From: Mytilisepta virgata
Taxonomy: Eukaryota > Mollusca > Bivalvia > Mytilida > Mytilidae
Direction of reading: 5' to 3'
Assembly (NCBI GenBank): GCA_028015205.1
Contig: CM051516.1
Location: 34,238,230-34,302,229, forward strand
DNA length: 64,000 nt
The notes beneath the pieces are model-generated. The model was not told where the DNA came from. It ran no database searches and worked only from the letters and a program-made list of their open reading frames with translations. This document shows positions 1 through 10,917 of this stretch, one piece after another. Within the stretch, counting starts at the first letter, position 1. The number at the start of each line of letters is the position of its first letter. Position numbers and translations under genes: made by a program.

Positions 1-330
1 ACCATTTCTGCAAAGTATAATTCCATTTCAGACAAGAAGATTTTATAATGAATTTATGCATAGGCTCCTATGTTAAATTAGATTTGGCTGTGACTGCCGT
101 CTTGGTTTACATTCTTGGTCAATAAACATAATTCTGAAAAAGACCATTTAAGGACCATTTCTGCCATTTTTGGTTCTTATAGGTTTAGTGGTTTTAGACA
201 AGAAGATTTTTTAATGAATTTTTCATAGAGTCCTATGTTAAACTAAATTTGGCTGTGGTGGCCATCTTGGTTGACTTTCTGGGTCATCGGACATAATTCT
301 GAAAGAGGATCACTTTAGGGAATAAGATAC
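1..330 (+). repeat. Family A monomers, cut by the window edge
   Basis: About two copies of the family A monomer: 'pyrimidine-TTTCAGACAAGAAGATTTT', then 'CCTATGTTAAA', then 'GGCTGTG..GCC.TCTTGG', then 'TCATCGGACATAATTCTGAAAGAGGA'. Both element ends are missing. Confidence 0.7.
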
Positions 331-1129
331 AATACGGTTCCTCTACTGAAGTTTTGCTGAAAATTTACCAGATGGTCAAATTTTATATACTTTTCAAATA
401 TGTATAAAAACCATACCTTCATGACAAAGTTTTTAAGATAATTAACACTGAATTTGGTATCTTTGAGCCAAAAAGCCTAACTTTTTCATTTTCCAAGACT
501 GTCACAAAAAAGTGTCTAATTTTTTAACTTCAATGAAAAAAGATAACTTCACTAGGTCTTTTGTAAAGTATTCCAAACTAAATAGACATTGTCTTCTGAT
601 AAATAATTGATGAAAAAGATTGATAAACTAAATAGGAAATTATGCAAACAAGTCAAATAAGGAATGTTGATAATAATTTGGTAACTTCAGATGTAGATGT
701 AGAAAAAAATCCTCTACTGATTTTTTCTTTAAGTTTAAGTATACTTAACTTGAAGCTTCTGTTTGCAAAAGAAAAAAGTTGGGGTCTATGTGCTCGTTGC
801 AGAGATATTTGAATAAAAACCAAAACTTTAGTATGGTATAAAGGTTTTTCTTGTAGAATACTATAACGTCACAATGTGTATCTCTTGGTGATGTCACTAT
901 TTCCCCTTGCTACTGTATCATATTCCCTTAAGGTAACATGGTACCAAAAGACTTTACGTCACGAGTTATCGTCCCGAACGTTACGGCGCTTGTTAACTTG
1001 AAATACCAAAGACTCACTCATGCTATGGAATATATTGATACAACCCTTGGTTTATTTGCTTTCATACCCAATATATTTTTGTCTTATATATATACGTATC
1101 GTAATTTTGTTGCTAATTTATAGAAACAT
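331..1129. other. AT-rich intergenic or intronic stretch, no gene seen
   Basis: No coding exon, RNA gene or clear repeat was recognised. Positions 1084-1120 (TATATATACGTATCGTAATTTTG...) resemble 3823-3861, on the other side of the palindromic element, which suggests a duplicated flank. Confidence 0.5.
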
Positions 1130-1150
1130 AGACAGCTATGGGCAGCCATT

Positions 1151-1381
1151 CGGGCAAAAATTAACAAAAAATTAAAAACAGACGATAAACTAAAAACAGA
1201 CATACATTTTACTAACAGACAGACGATCGGGCAAAAATTAATAAAAAATTAAAAACAGACGATAAACTAAAAACAGACATACATTTTACTAACAGACAGA
1301 CGATCGGGCAAAAATTAACAAAAAATTAAAAACAGACGATAAACTAAAAACAGACGCAAAATCACAAAAAACAGACACAAA
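1151..1381 (+). repeat. 77-bp tandem repeats in left arm of the palindrome
   Basis: The phrase CGGGCAAAAATTAA recurs at 1151, 1228 and 1305, a period of exactly 77 bp. Each unit holds AAACAGACGATAAAC and ACTAACAGACAGACGATCGG. The right arm has four matching phrase positions (3561, 3638, 3715, 3792), one unit more than the left. Confidence 0.9.
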
Positions 1382-1834
1382 TTTGAAAAACAGACAAAAA
1401 ATACAAAAACAGACATAAATTTTACTAACAGACAGACGATTCAGTAAAACAGACAAAATATGAAAACAGACACAAATTTTACAAACAGACGTAAACTTAA
1501 AAAACAGACATCAAATTGAAAAACAGACGTTTTTAAGTATTATATATATTTAATACTTCTATATATAAAAGTTAATTATTAAATATTTTTTTTCACCTTT
1601 TTGCTAATATAATATGAACCAATTAAGCTGTTAGAATTTTAACAAACATCTATACAAATAAATACAATCTGGTTTAATAAATCAAACATTTTCATAGTAA
1701 TTAACTTGGACACACAATAATTTTGATTCTGGTTCATTTGACAGGGGAGATAATAAAAAAAAAACGTTTTAATTTAATACTCAAGACAGGTTTTTATCCT
1801 AAAACTTGGAACACAGCGAGTCCTTGTGAACAAA

Positions 1835-1856
1835 CCACAGGGGCCCGACTTCTGGA

Positions 1857-1887
<31 letters not shown>

Positions 1888-2172
1888 TTTTTTTTTGTTG
1901 TCTTATTTCATGAGTACTTTTAATAAATATTCACTGTAACAACGAATATTCTGCGTTTATTATCAATATGCTATACACTATCCACGTCCTTATACTAAAA
2001 AAACCTGGGATTTTTTAGTATAAGGACGTGGATAGTGTATAGCACATTGATAATAAACGCATAATTCGCGTTGTTATAGTAAATTTTTATTAAAAAGTAC
2101 TCATGAAATAAGACAACAACAAAAAAAATAAAACAAAAAAGAAATAAATATCCAGAAGTCGGGCCCCTGTGG
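1835..2172. mobile_element. Palindromic MITE nested in the left arm
   Basis: A second-level inverted repeat centred near 2003. The ends are CCACAGGGGCCCGACTTCTGG and its complement, and the flanking direct repeat is AACAAA (1829-1834 and 2173-2178). The central hairpin uses TACACTATCCACGTCC and its complement. A 25-30-base T run sits inside the left half. No open frame. Confidence 0.85.
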
Positions 2173-2768
2173 AACAAACGACCATTGTTTATTTAGAGGA
2201 GGGGAGAAGGTCCCTGTGATCAAACTTCGTCATCAATTTCTTATTTCTTTGTTTGACCGTGTTAGATAATTACTTTTGTATTTTTATAAAAGAAAGGTGA
2301 GATTGCTCAATGCTCTACTATTTATATTATCATATTTATTTTTAAAAAGATTCTTAATCTCTAGTTTCAGGGATTTGACATTATTTCATAGTTTTACAGG
2401 GGGAAATGTTTTCCTCTGGGACATGATCGTGTGATGAAACATCCTTTATAAATGCATGTTGAAACATGCTCTTAATATCGGTATGCAGTCTATAAAGGAT
2501 GTTTCATCACACGATCATGTCCCAGAGGAAAACATTTCCCCCTGTAAAACTATGAAATAATGTCAAATCCCTGAAACTAGAGATTAAGAATCTTTTTAAA
2601 AATAAATATGATAATATAAATAGTAGAGCATTGAGCAATCTCACCTTTCTTTTATAAAAATACAAAAGTAATTATCTAACACGGTCAAACAAAGAAATAA
2701 GAAATTGATTACGAAGTTTGATCACAGGGACCTTCTCCCCTCCTCTAAATAAACAATGGTCGTTTGTT

Positions 2769-3096
2769 CCACAGGGGCCTGACTTCTGGATATTTATTTC
2801 TTTTTTGTTTTATTTTTTTGTTGTTGTCTAATTTCATGAGTACTTTTTAATAAAAATTTACTATAACAACGCGAATTATGCGTTTATTATCAATGTGCTA
2901 TACACTATCCACGTCCTTATACTAAAAAATCCTAGGTTTTTTTAGTATAAGGACGTGGATAGTGTATAGCATATTGATAATAAACGCAGAATATTCGTTG
3001 TTACAGTGAATATTTATTAAAAGTACTCATGAAATAAGACAACAAAAAAAAATAAATAAATAAATAAATAAATTTCCAGAAGTCGGGCCCCTGTGG
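2769..3096. mobile_element. Mirror copy of the same MITE in the right arm
   Basis: The same MITE in reverse complement, flanked by TTTGTT (2763-2768 and 3097-3102), the complement of the AACAAA pair in the left arm. The T run of the left copy is replaced here by a short TAAA repeat. Confidence 0.85.
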
Positions 3097-3560
3097 TTTG
3101 TTCACAAGGACTCGCTGTGTTCCAAGTTTTAGGATAAAAACCTGTCTTGAGTATTAAATTAAAAAGTTTTTTTTATTATCTCCCCTGTCAAATGAACCAG
3201 AATCAAAATTATTGTGTGTCCAAGTTAATTACTATGAAAATGTTTGATTTATTAAACCAGATTGTATTTATTTGTATAGATGTTTGTTAAAATTCTAACA
3301 GCTTAATTGGTTCATATTATATTAGCAAAAAGGTGAAAAAAAATATTTAATAATTAACTTTTATATATAGAAGTATTAAATATATATAATACTTAAAAAC
3401 GTCTGTTTTTCAATTTGGTGTCTGTTTTTTAAGTATACGTCTGTTTGTAAAATTTGTGTCTGTTTTCATATTTTGTCTGTTTTACTGAATCGTCTGTCTG
3501 TTAGTAAAATTTATGTCTGTTTTTAGTTTATCGTCTGTTTTTAATTTTTTGTTAATTTTT

Positions 3561-3805
3561 GCCCGATCGTCTGTCTGTTAGTAAAATGTATGTCTGTTTT
3601 TAGTTTATCGTCTGTTTTTAATTTTTTGTTAATTTTTGCCCGATCGTCTGTCTGTTAGTAAAATGTATGTCTGTTTTTAGTTTATCGTCTGTTTTTAATT
3701 TTTTGTTAATTTTTGCCCGATCGTCTGTCTGTTAGTAAAATGTATGTCTGTTTTTAGTTTATCGTCTGTTTTTAATTTTTTGTTAATTTTTGCCCGAATG
3801 GCTGC
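3561..3805 (-). repeat. 77-bp tandem repeats in right arm of the palindrome
   Basis: Reverse complement of the left-arm repeats, with GCCCGA starting at 3561, 3638, 3715 and 3792. The unit number differs from the left arm although the rest of the arms is nearly identical, as expected if unit number changes faster than arm sequence. Confidence 0.9.
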
Positions 3806-3869
3806 CCATAGACAGCTACAACATATATCTATATGTATCATAATTTTGTTACTAATTTATAGAGATGAT

Positions 3870-4326
3870 GATGAGAGGTAACTCCTTGAAATGCGTCGTA
3901 TACAGCATAGTATAAATTTACAATATCTAATATTAGTATCTTTGGATTGTTATTTTGAAACTCCTGGGATGATGCCTCTGCTGGTGGACCCTAGGTCCCC
4001 GAGGGTATTCGCCAACCCAGTCGTCAGACTTGTCTATTATTCATTGATTTGTTACAGAAATTATCAGTATTTAGCAAAATTCAAAAATAATAGAAATACT
4101 AAGGATTCATTCCTTGTAGTGCACATGGTAGATCTCCTTAGCTGAAATTTGGCTTCCTATTTCGGTACTTTTGGTTGAGTACTTCTTGTTTAATATAAGT
4201 TTGGTTTTTGGTCTTCCAAATGTTTCGATTTAAATGCTGCTGATGAGAGGTAACTCCTTGAAATGCGTTGTATACAGCATAGTATAAATTTACAATATCT
4301 AATATTAGTATCTTTGGATTGTTATT
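3870..4326. repeat. 85-bp direct repeat pair beside the palindrome
   Basis: Positions 3870-3954 and 4242-4326 are nearly identical (starting GATGAGAGGTAACTCC, ending TTTGGATTGTTATT), 372 bp apart. After the second copy, TAGAAACATAGACAGCTATAACA repeats the sequence into which the palindrome appears to have inserted, so this locus was locally duplicated. Confidence 0.75.
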
Positions 4327-4555
4327 ATAGAAACATAGACAGCTATAACACATAAAACCGTGAAAACATTCAAGATAATGAGATCGAAGTTTTACGGGGA
4401 TGACAAAAAAAAGAAGATATGAATTTGTAATGAATTCTATTCATAACAAAACATTTAAAGTCACAAATAAAAGCATTTAAATATTATTTTGTTTTTTATA
4501 CTGCAGAGTATTCAAAATAGTTAAAACTTCGATATGGTCATAAATTGTATTCACA

Positions 4556-4930
4556 GAGTGCTATTGCAGCGGATATTGTCCAAAAATCTATATATGCACA
4601 CAATGCTCACGCTGATGTTGAAATGCTACAGGACCTCATTAGAGAAGCCGATGTGAGCAAAGAAGACCTTCTGCAATATAGTTTTGACACAATTTTTGTT
4701 GAGGGCCAATTGAGACATTTTTCCTATAGTAAAATACTTCTAACTTCATATAATGGAATTATTCATGAAAAGTTATGTCAAAAGTGCTATGCAAAAAGGC
4801 AGCTAGTATAAAATCCTCATTTGACAGAAATTTAATTGATTGTGTTCACAGCATTTTCAAAGCAGTGGGTTCAAATGGGAAACCTCTATTCACAACCAAA
4901 GGAACATCATCAACCATATGTGCACTTACT
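4556..4930 (+). pseudogene. C-terminal fragment of a DEDDh-type exonuclease, frameshifted
   Basis: After TTCACAG the plus strand reads about 72 residues: IVQKSIYAHNAHADVEMLQ, then DLLQYSFD. The H-x(4)-D in HNAHAD fits the last acidic motif of DEDDh 3'-5' exonucleases (PolC-like family, multi-copy in molluscs; family knowledge). Near 4770 the frame shifts, and the other frame continues through KAASIKSS to GSNGKPLFTTKG before a stop, matching the remembered tail of that family (G.NGKP..T). There is no upstream catalytic part. It is a dead fragment, either captured by a mobile element or left from a gene duplication. Confidence 0.5.
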
Positions 4931-5288
4931 TAACAAAACAAAGGCCAGAATATAATTGTCTTCTTACTTTATTTGTAATTACTTATATATCAAATTGTTT
5001 AACACTACAAATATCTACCATGGTGAGTATGTGTCTGTTCATTTTCCTGAAATTGACGACAATACTGACGTTATTAACTGTTCTTCAAGATAACATCGTA
5101 TTGACGTTCCATTTTTTCGCTATTTTCCACATGAAAGCTAACGTTTGAGGCAATATATCTTGAAAAATAGATCGGTGACCTATGCTTTTTTATATATGGT
5201 TAGATTGCATTTGTAATTCTCTATATTGTGTTAGTTTTTGGCACACCTGATCACATTCTTGGTTATCAAACATCGTAACAAAAACAAA
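4931..5288. other. No gene or repeat recognised
   Basis: AT-rich sequence following the exonuclease fragment. The short open frame here is an out-of-frame reading of that fragment. Confidence 0.5.
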
Positions 5289-7286
5289 CTAGACGCTCTC
5301 AAGAGCCTGTATCGCTCACCTGGATTAAACTCTTCACCTTGAGCAGGACAAAAATTTAAGTGTTGCAGTCAATTTGACTGATTTTTCTATAGGTGTTTAT
5401 GTTAAACTAAGTTCGGCTGTGGCAGCTATCTTGGTTAACAGTCCAGGTCAATGGACACATTTCTAAAAGAGAACCATCTAAGGACCACATTACTGCTTAG
5501 TCTTGTTCCAACTAACTAAGTGGTTTCAGACAAGAAGATTTTTAAATGAATTTTTTTTCCCATAGGGTCCTATATTAAACTAAATTCGGCTGTGGCGGCC
5601 ATCTTGGTTCACAGTCCATCGAAATCGGACATATTTCTGAAAGAGGACCTCCTTGGTCAAGTGGTTTCAGACAAGAAGATTTTTAAATGAATTTTACCAG
5701 TTCGGATGTGGCAGTGCGGGTCATCGGACAGAATTCTGAAAGAGGTACCAAGTCTGGTTCCAATTGTCAAATGGTTTCAGACAAGAAAATTTTTCAATGA
5801 ATTTTCCCAAAGGACCTTATGTTAAACTATGTTTGGCTGTGGCGGCCATATTGGTTAACAGTCCGGTTTATCAGACATAATCCTATAAGAGAACTTCCTA
5901 AGGACCAATACTGCCAATTTTGGTTACAATTGGCCTTGTAGTTTCATAGAAGAAGATTTTTTAAATTCATCCCCCCTTTTTTCCTTTTTGTAGTAATAGT
6001 GTAAGCCAAAATAGTGTCCTATGAAATAGCGTCTGTCTGCACAGTTTTTCACAGAAATATAATATTAAATTATGTCCATTGCCATGAAATTGTGTCCCTT
6101 AAGTGGACAGAATTTACGTGAATAGTTATGAAATAGTGTCCTCCCACCCACAATATTTCATAGCAGTTATTAAATTCTGTTCTCCAAGGGAGGTAACTGA
6201 CAAAGGTTATCAAAATATTTGATCTTACTTGAATTTGAACTAATTAATAGATGAAATAAAACATAAAAACAATGGATGGCAGTGAATACAGACAAAATTA
6301 CAATTATCTAAATGGAGGCAAATCAGCATCTATGAATATTTCTACTGATTTAATCATGTTTACATTTTAGTTATTGAATTTTCGATCTGATATGTACTTT
6401 AGACAATGAAATACTGATTTCCACTTACTGCTCTGTTATGTACATGTATATATATCTATATATATTTGGAAATAAAGAAGTCATGTTTATACCATGCTTC
6501 TCAGGTTTCACTTTATTTTAACCCCTATTTCCTAAAATGAGTTCACCTTTAAAATCTACATTAATTTGTATGAAACAGAGTTAAAATTATTTGATTCGGT
6601 ACAAAAGAATGTCAGAATAATCAATTATCACATATACTGTTCAAGTACCAAATTGAATGGTAAAAAGTGTCCAGTGATGGCATGGACAATTTTTCATAGC
6701 CTAGGACATTTTTTCATAGCTACATTTTGTCCGGGACACATTAAATAAGTAAATATTGTCCATGGACAGTATTTACTATGAAATGGGGGACATTATTAAA
6801 TCCTACAACATCAGCCTTGTCGGGGATGCTGGACATAATTTGGGAAGGGGGCCACCCAACGACCATTCCACCAAATTCAAGATAATAACCTCAAACTGCA
6901 AAATTTCCTGAAAATTAACAATTCAGGGACAATAACTCAAATAAGGGTTGACTGATTTGTCTGAAAATTTCATGGCAGGTAGATCTTGACCTGATGAACA
7001 TTTTTACCCCGTCAGTTTTGCTCTAAATGCTTTAGTTTTTGAGATATAAGACAAAAACTGCAGTTTACCCCTATGTTCTATATGTCGGCCATGTTGGTTG
7101 GCAGGCGGGGTCATCGGACACATCTTTTAAACGAGAAACCCTAATGATGCTTGTGGCCAAGTTTGGTTCAATTTGGCCCAGTAGTTTTAGAGGAGAAGAT
7201 TTTTGTAAAAGTTAACGGACATGGGACGACGGACGCCAAGTGATGAGAATTGCTTATTTGACCCTTTGGGTCATGTGAGCTAAAAA
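5289..7286 (+). mobile_element. Family A element, complete, with a nested word-array element
   Basis: Starts ACTAGACGCTCTCAAGAGCC followed by CGCTCACCTGG, continues as several 190-bp monomers, and ends after GGACGACGGACGCC with GTGAGCTAAAAA. Part of the tail (6895-7285) is the mussel consensus segment with CTGCAGTTTACCCCTATGTTC. The insertion at 6000-6807 splits it. Confidence 0.8.
6000..6807. mobile_element. Word-array element with GTGTCC words
   Basis: 808 bp inserted into family A. The left end is TGTAAGCCAAAATAGTGTCC and the right end GGACATTATTAAATCCTACA, a rough inverted pair. Both terminal zones are crowded with GTCC or GGAC words in either direction, several in the phrase TATGAAATAGTGTCC or its complement (6020-6180 and 6660-6800). 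The middle (6220-6650) is plain AT-rich DNA without a coding frame. Confidence 0.7.
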
Positions 7287-7752
7287 TGTTATGAAAATCA
7301 TCTTGGCATCTTGAAAAGCAGACTTTATCTGTGTCTCTAGACAGGAAGGATTTTTAATTCATTCCCCACATTGCCCATATTAAGTATAATTTGAGCTGGT
7401 AGACATCTTGTATTTTTGACTGGCATTAAAGTAACAAAACTCGGATAGCATCTGGTAATAATCAAGCTCTTAAATGGTTTACCCATTAAGCATAAATGCT
7501 AACAATGAGGCTGGTCTTGTCTGAAGCCAACCCTAACTGATAAGAGTTTCCATTTTTTTTGTCCACTGTAGCTATTCAATATTTATCCCCAATTAAAAAC
7601 TGACTCTTACATTATATCCAAATTGGAGTGAAAGCTGAATAAAGTAAAAAGCAAAAAAACATGAGTCACAACTAACAATATACTGTCAAGTAGCTTTGCT
7701 GAAGAAATACAAACTCTCAAATATTTTTAAATACATAATAATATCAAATTAC
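7287..7752. other. Intron sequence, nothing recognised
   Basis: AT-rich sequence just downstream of exon 15. No repeat family or coding exon was recognised. Confidence 0.5.
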
Positions 7753-7970
7753 CAGTTTGTCTGGAAGTTTAGGGTCAGTTTGAAGTACTCTCCAGACCTG
7801 CCTACATTTTCCTAGAAAGTCTTGGTAATTACCCTTATTGTCAATGTGGAAAATCAATGGAGCATATCCTGTTGTTGCAGAATGTAGACACTGTACTTTT
7901 GTTGTTGTAATATCACCCTGTCCAGCAAAGCCATCTGCTAGGTCAACAAAAAAGCGCATTTCTCTCACAT
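7753..7970 (-). CDS. RNF213: RNF213-like exon 15: FVDLA segment (last exon seen)
   Basis: The acceptor is CATTACAG and the donor AAACTG|gtaatt. The G carried over plus AT gives Asp, then 72 codons end in phase 0. The peptide reads MRFFVDLADGFAGQGDI, a cysteine-histidine pair, TGYAPLIFHID, and W.VLQTDP.LPDKL. The vertebrate counterpart is KVFVDLASISAGENDID, HDAVQGYASLLFKLD and W.ALDKDQYLPRKL (from memory), the strongest single match in the window. The next expected segment (a WLK..SHGSVE-type motif) was not found on the minus strand to the left, so the following intron exceeds 7.7 kb. Confidence 0.95.
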
Positions 7971-8200
7971 CTGTAATGAACAAAAAACTTGAATCAATTT
8001 AAACAGTCCCCTGAACCACATACATTACAATCAGAAAGACCTGATACATTTTTTATATTGCAATGTTTGATAAGCTGTTACTTAAAGATTCCATATGACA
8101 ATATGAAGCTGATTCCTCTTGGAATTTAATCAGATTTCAGTTGGAATTCATCTTAATCATTGTAATTTCAGATGGACTTCAGAAGTACATAGAAAATATA

Positions 8201-9960
8201 ACTAGAGGCTCAGAGGGCTGAGCCTGTATCGCTCACCTGGCATAAAAACCATTTTTATTGATAAACCTCAAAGAGAGAAGTCACTTCTCCCTATTATGAA
8301 GTATGGTAAGCCTTAAAGGAATCAAATTTTTCTTCAAGGTCCTTATGTAACATACAGGTCAGCATATTCTAAAATTTGGCAGTTCTCCAGAAGATTTTTG
8401 CATGTATAGGGTTTTATGTTAACCTAAGTCCTCTGCTTAAGGCCATCAACCAAACAGAAACAAGAATTGCGCATGGTGGCCATGTTTGTCGCCTGAACTG
8501 GACAAAATGAGGAAACTTTGTGAAACCTCAGACATAGATGCTTCCTTTCGTTCCATTTGGCCAAGCAGTTCCATAGAAAAAGAATTTTTTTCTTAATCAA
8601 CCAATGAGAAACAAGAATTGCCTATGCCGGCCATGTTTTTTACCAGATCAGGACGAAATGAAACTTTGTAAAGAACCTCCTATAGATGATTCCAGTCAAG
8701 TTTCGTTCCATTTGGGCAAGCTATTTCAGAGGAGAAGATTTTTTTATATCAACAAATCAGAAACAACAATTGCCTATGGCGGCCATGTTTGTTGTGCGAT
8801 TGGGACGAAATGAGCAATCTTTATAAAGGACCTTATGTGAGCCAAAATTTGTTCCTGTGATAAAAGTTCCAGTGGAACAAATATCACATGAAATATATTC
8901 TGGGAGAACTTTTTTCACAGACAATTTCTATTTAATTTGTTCCATCTCTATAAAATAAGTTCCACACTTTACTTGGTAAAAAAAAGTTCTGGGTTTATGA
9001 AATTTGTTCCTTACATCGTGAAATAAGTTCCTATTCTATGAAATTTGTACCTTACCTGGTGAAATAAGTTCCTAGTCTGTGAAATATGTTCCACTGGTTA
9101 TACAACTTATCTTTAATAATGAGCATTGTCATTAGTGTGTTTAAAGATATCATTCAAGTACATTATAAATCAAGCATTACATTGATAATATATAATAATA
9201 AAAAGTGTAAACATCCAATATGGATCCTTTGGAGTATAGGAAAATATTTAATTACATTCTTGAAAAAAAAAATATCCAAATGAAACAAATGATGCAGAAA
9301 AAAGAAGAATTCGAAAAATAAGAGAAAAATTTCATAGTTGAAGACGCCAATCTTTTATATATGAATATTACGATTAAATATATTTGTTACTTTGTATCAG
9401 AATTTGTAGAAAAATTAAATAGTCATGGTGTTTAAATTATTTATCACCGTTGTTAATCTTAATTGTGTATTTGTTTTTTAATCATATTATCCACTTACAA
9501 CAGATATGCTGACTTAATTTGATATTTCAAAAATTTTTAACTTTTATAACAGGAATTCATTTGACTTTTTTTTAAACAATTTATATCGGAACGAAATTCA
9601 TGGAGCTGTGATATTTGTTCCAGAACTTATTTCAATTTGGTAAAAAAATTAGTTCCGGAACAAATTTTACAGGGCTGGAACTTATTTTCTGTTATATAAG
9701 TTCTGGTGAAACATATTTTCTATGAAATAAGTTCCGGCAGAACAAATGACACACCGGAACAAACTTTTTGTTACATTTACATAGATGCTTCCTGCCAAGT
9801 TTTGTTCTATTTGACCTGGCAGTTTCAGAGAAGAAGATTAAAATGTGAAAAGTTAACGGACGATGGACAGTACGACGGACGGACGGACGACGGATGCCAA
9901 GTGATGACAAAAGCTCACATGGCCTTTATATATCACATGGCCTTTATATATCAAGCAAAT
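8201..9960 (+). mobile_element. Family A element (170-bp monomer subtype), interrupted
   Basis: Begins ACTAGAGGCTCAGAGGGCTG with CGCTCACCTGG. The monomers read CATAGATGCTTCC, TTCCATTTGGCCAAGC, CAATCAGAAACAAGAATTGCC. The tail has GACGGACGGACGGACGACGG and AAAGCTCACATGGCC. The GTTCC element at 8836-9776 lies between two half-monomers. Confidence 0.78.
8836..9776. mobile_element. Word-array element with GTTCC words
   Basis: 941 bp. The left end is TGTGAGCCAAAATTTGTTCC and the right end GGAACAAACTTTTTGTTACA, inverted relatives of each other. TTA borders it on both sides (8833-8835 and 9777-9779), a possible 3-bp target duplication; deletion of the element with one TTA restores the monomer sequence GACCTTACATAGATGC. 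About eleven GTTCC words lie in the left 270 bp and about nine in the right 190 bp, many as GAAATAAGTTCC or GAAATTTGTTCC. The interior has no coding frame. Confidence 0.78.
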
Positions 9961-10115
9961 TTTTATACAGCCCCCAAAATCCATAGCAATAGGCAGAATT
10001 CATAATAACTGGCTGATGAATTTAGATAGTTTTGATATCCAACTTCCAAGTTAGCAATATCATAATGGCCTTATTACATTAATTAGATTATCTCTCTTCA
10101 TCAAAAATAACTTGA

Positions 10116-10318
10116 CTAGCCTGTCAATGCTGAGGTTCTGAGTTCGAATCTCACCTGTGGCGGGGTGTGTTCGACTCCGATCTTAATTGACAACGATTGC
10201 CAATTTTCCTACCGAAGGTCGGTGGTTCCCTCCGGTTACCTCCACCAATAAAAACTGGCCGCTCCAAAATAGGCAAATGTGCTGAAAACAGCATAAAACC
10301 CCAACTAAACAAACAAAC
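10116..10318 (+). mobile_element. tRNA-derived SINE, 5'-truncated, with 13-bp target duplication
   Basis: Starts inside the tRNA-like head; the box B region reads GAGTTCGAATCTCACC. It continues with the shared SINE body (CGACCTTCGG complement, CCTCCACCAATAAAAACTGG) and ends AACCCCAACTAAACAAACAA. AAAAATAACTTGA at 10103-10115 and 10319-10331 is the target duplication. It resembles SINEs described in bivalves (RUDI/V-SINE type), but the exact family was not verified. Confidence 0.85.
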
Positions 10319-10512
10319 AAAAATAACTTGAAAATGATACGTTGGATAAGTTGTTTTGCAAATATTTTTGCAAAAAGTTTTTGAGAACAACAAAGATTGA
10401 TGACAGACACAACTTGAGGGCAATATAGCTCAACAAAACTATACATTGTATATTTTTTTATAAAATACACATCAATGCCAAATACTGAAACTAAATTTTG
10501 TAACTTAAGTAC

Positions 10513-10666
10513 CTTTTACTGTGTTTCTTAACCAAATAACAAGATCTTTGCAATCAACAAACACACTGAGACATTCCACTTTCTTTTCATCTATTTCATG
10601 AAGAATGGAACAAATCTGACAGAGGTTTTCATCTAAGGTCTTCATTTGTGTATCTGCATTTTCAGT
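10513..10666 (-). CDS. RNF213: RNF213-like exon 14: linker helix with cysteines
   Basis: The exon runs from TTTTTCAG|ACTG to AAAAG|gtactt: 51 codons in phase 0, plus one base. KTLDENLCQICSILHEIDEKK, then CLSVFVDCKDLVIWLRNTVK, parallels the vertebrate ETLDQINQELIQAKKLL and LRKEFICWVREAL stretch (from memory), with the W.R helix conserved. The 7.3-kb intron before it carries a tandem array, a family B element and a candidate 2.8-kb transposon. Confidence 0.88.
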
Positions 10667-10917
10667 CTGAAAAAAAAAGTTAGAACCAAGTGTTTCAAAC
10701 TTCTTGTGTTTCTCCTATCAATCTTTGGACAAGGTATTTCTCCGATCAATCTTTGACCAAGGTGGAATTACAGATGGGGATGTCCATCCCTAAGTAAGTA
10801 AATTTTATTGAATTAACTCAAATTACAAAACATGACAACAGAAGTTGATCGCAAAAAAGCAATTTCAAACATAAGATAAAATGTTATCAGATCACAACAT
10901 GCAATTAACAGCTGAGG

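Larger units (their letters stand above)
1138..3809. mobile_element. 2.67-kb palindromic foldback element built on AAACAGAC words
   Basis: The left arm (1138-2450) is repeated in reverse complement on the right (2491-3809) around a loop of about 40 bases. The ends are ATGGGCAGCC and GGCTGCCCAT. The 8-bp sequence AGACAGCT lies at both borders (1130-1137 and 3810-3817) and is probably the target duplication. The outer 400 bp of each arm is a run of CAGAC words every 10-20 bases, all pointing one way in each arm. There is no transposase-length open frame, so it is non-autonomous. The size of the target duplication would allow a hAT- or Mutator-type mobiliser, but the family is unknown. Confidence 0.85.

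Noticed and set aside
1723..2177. Open frames inside the palindrome
   Set aside because: They run through poly-T and the MITE hairpin, are mirrored in the other arm, and give low-complexity hydrophobic peptides.
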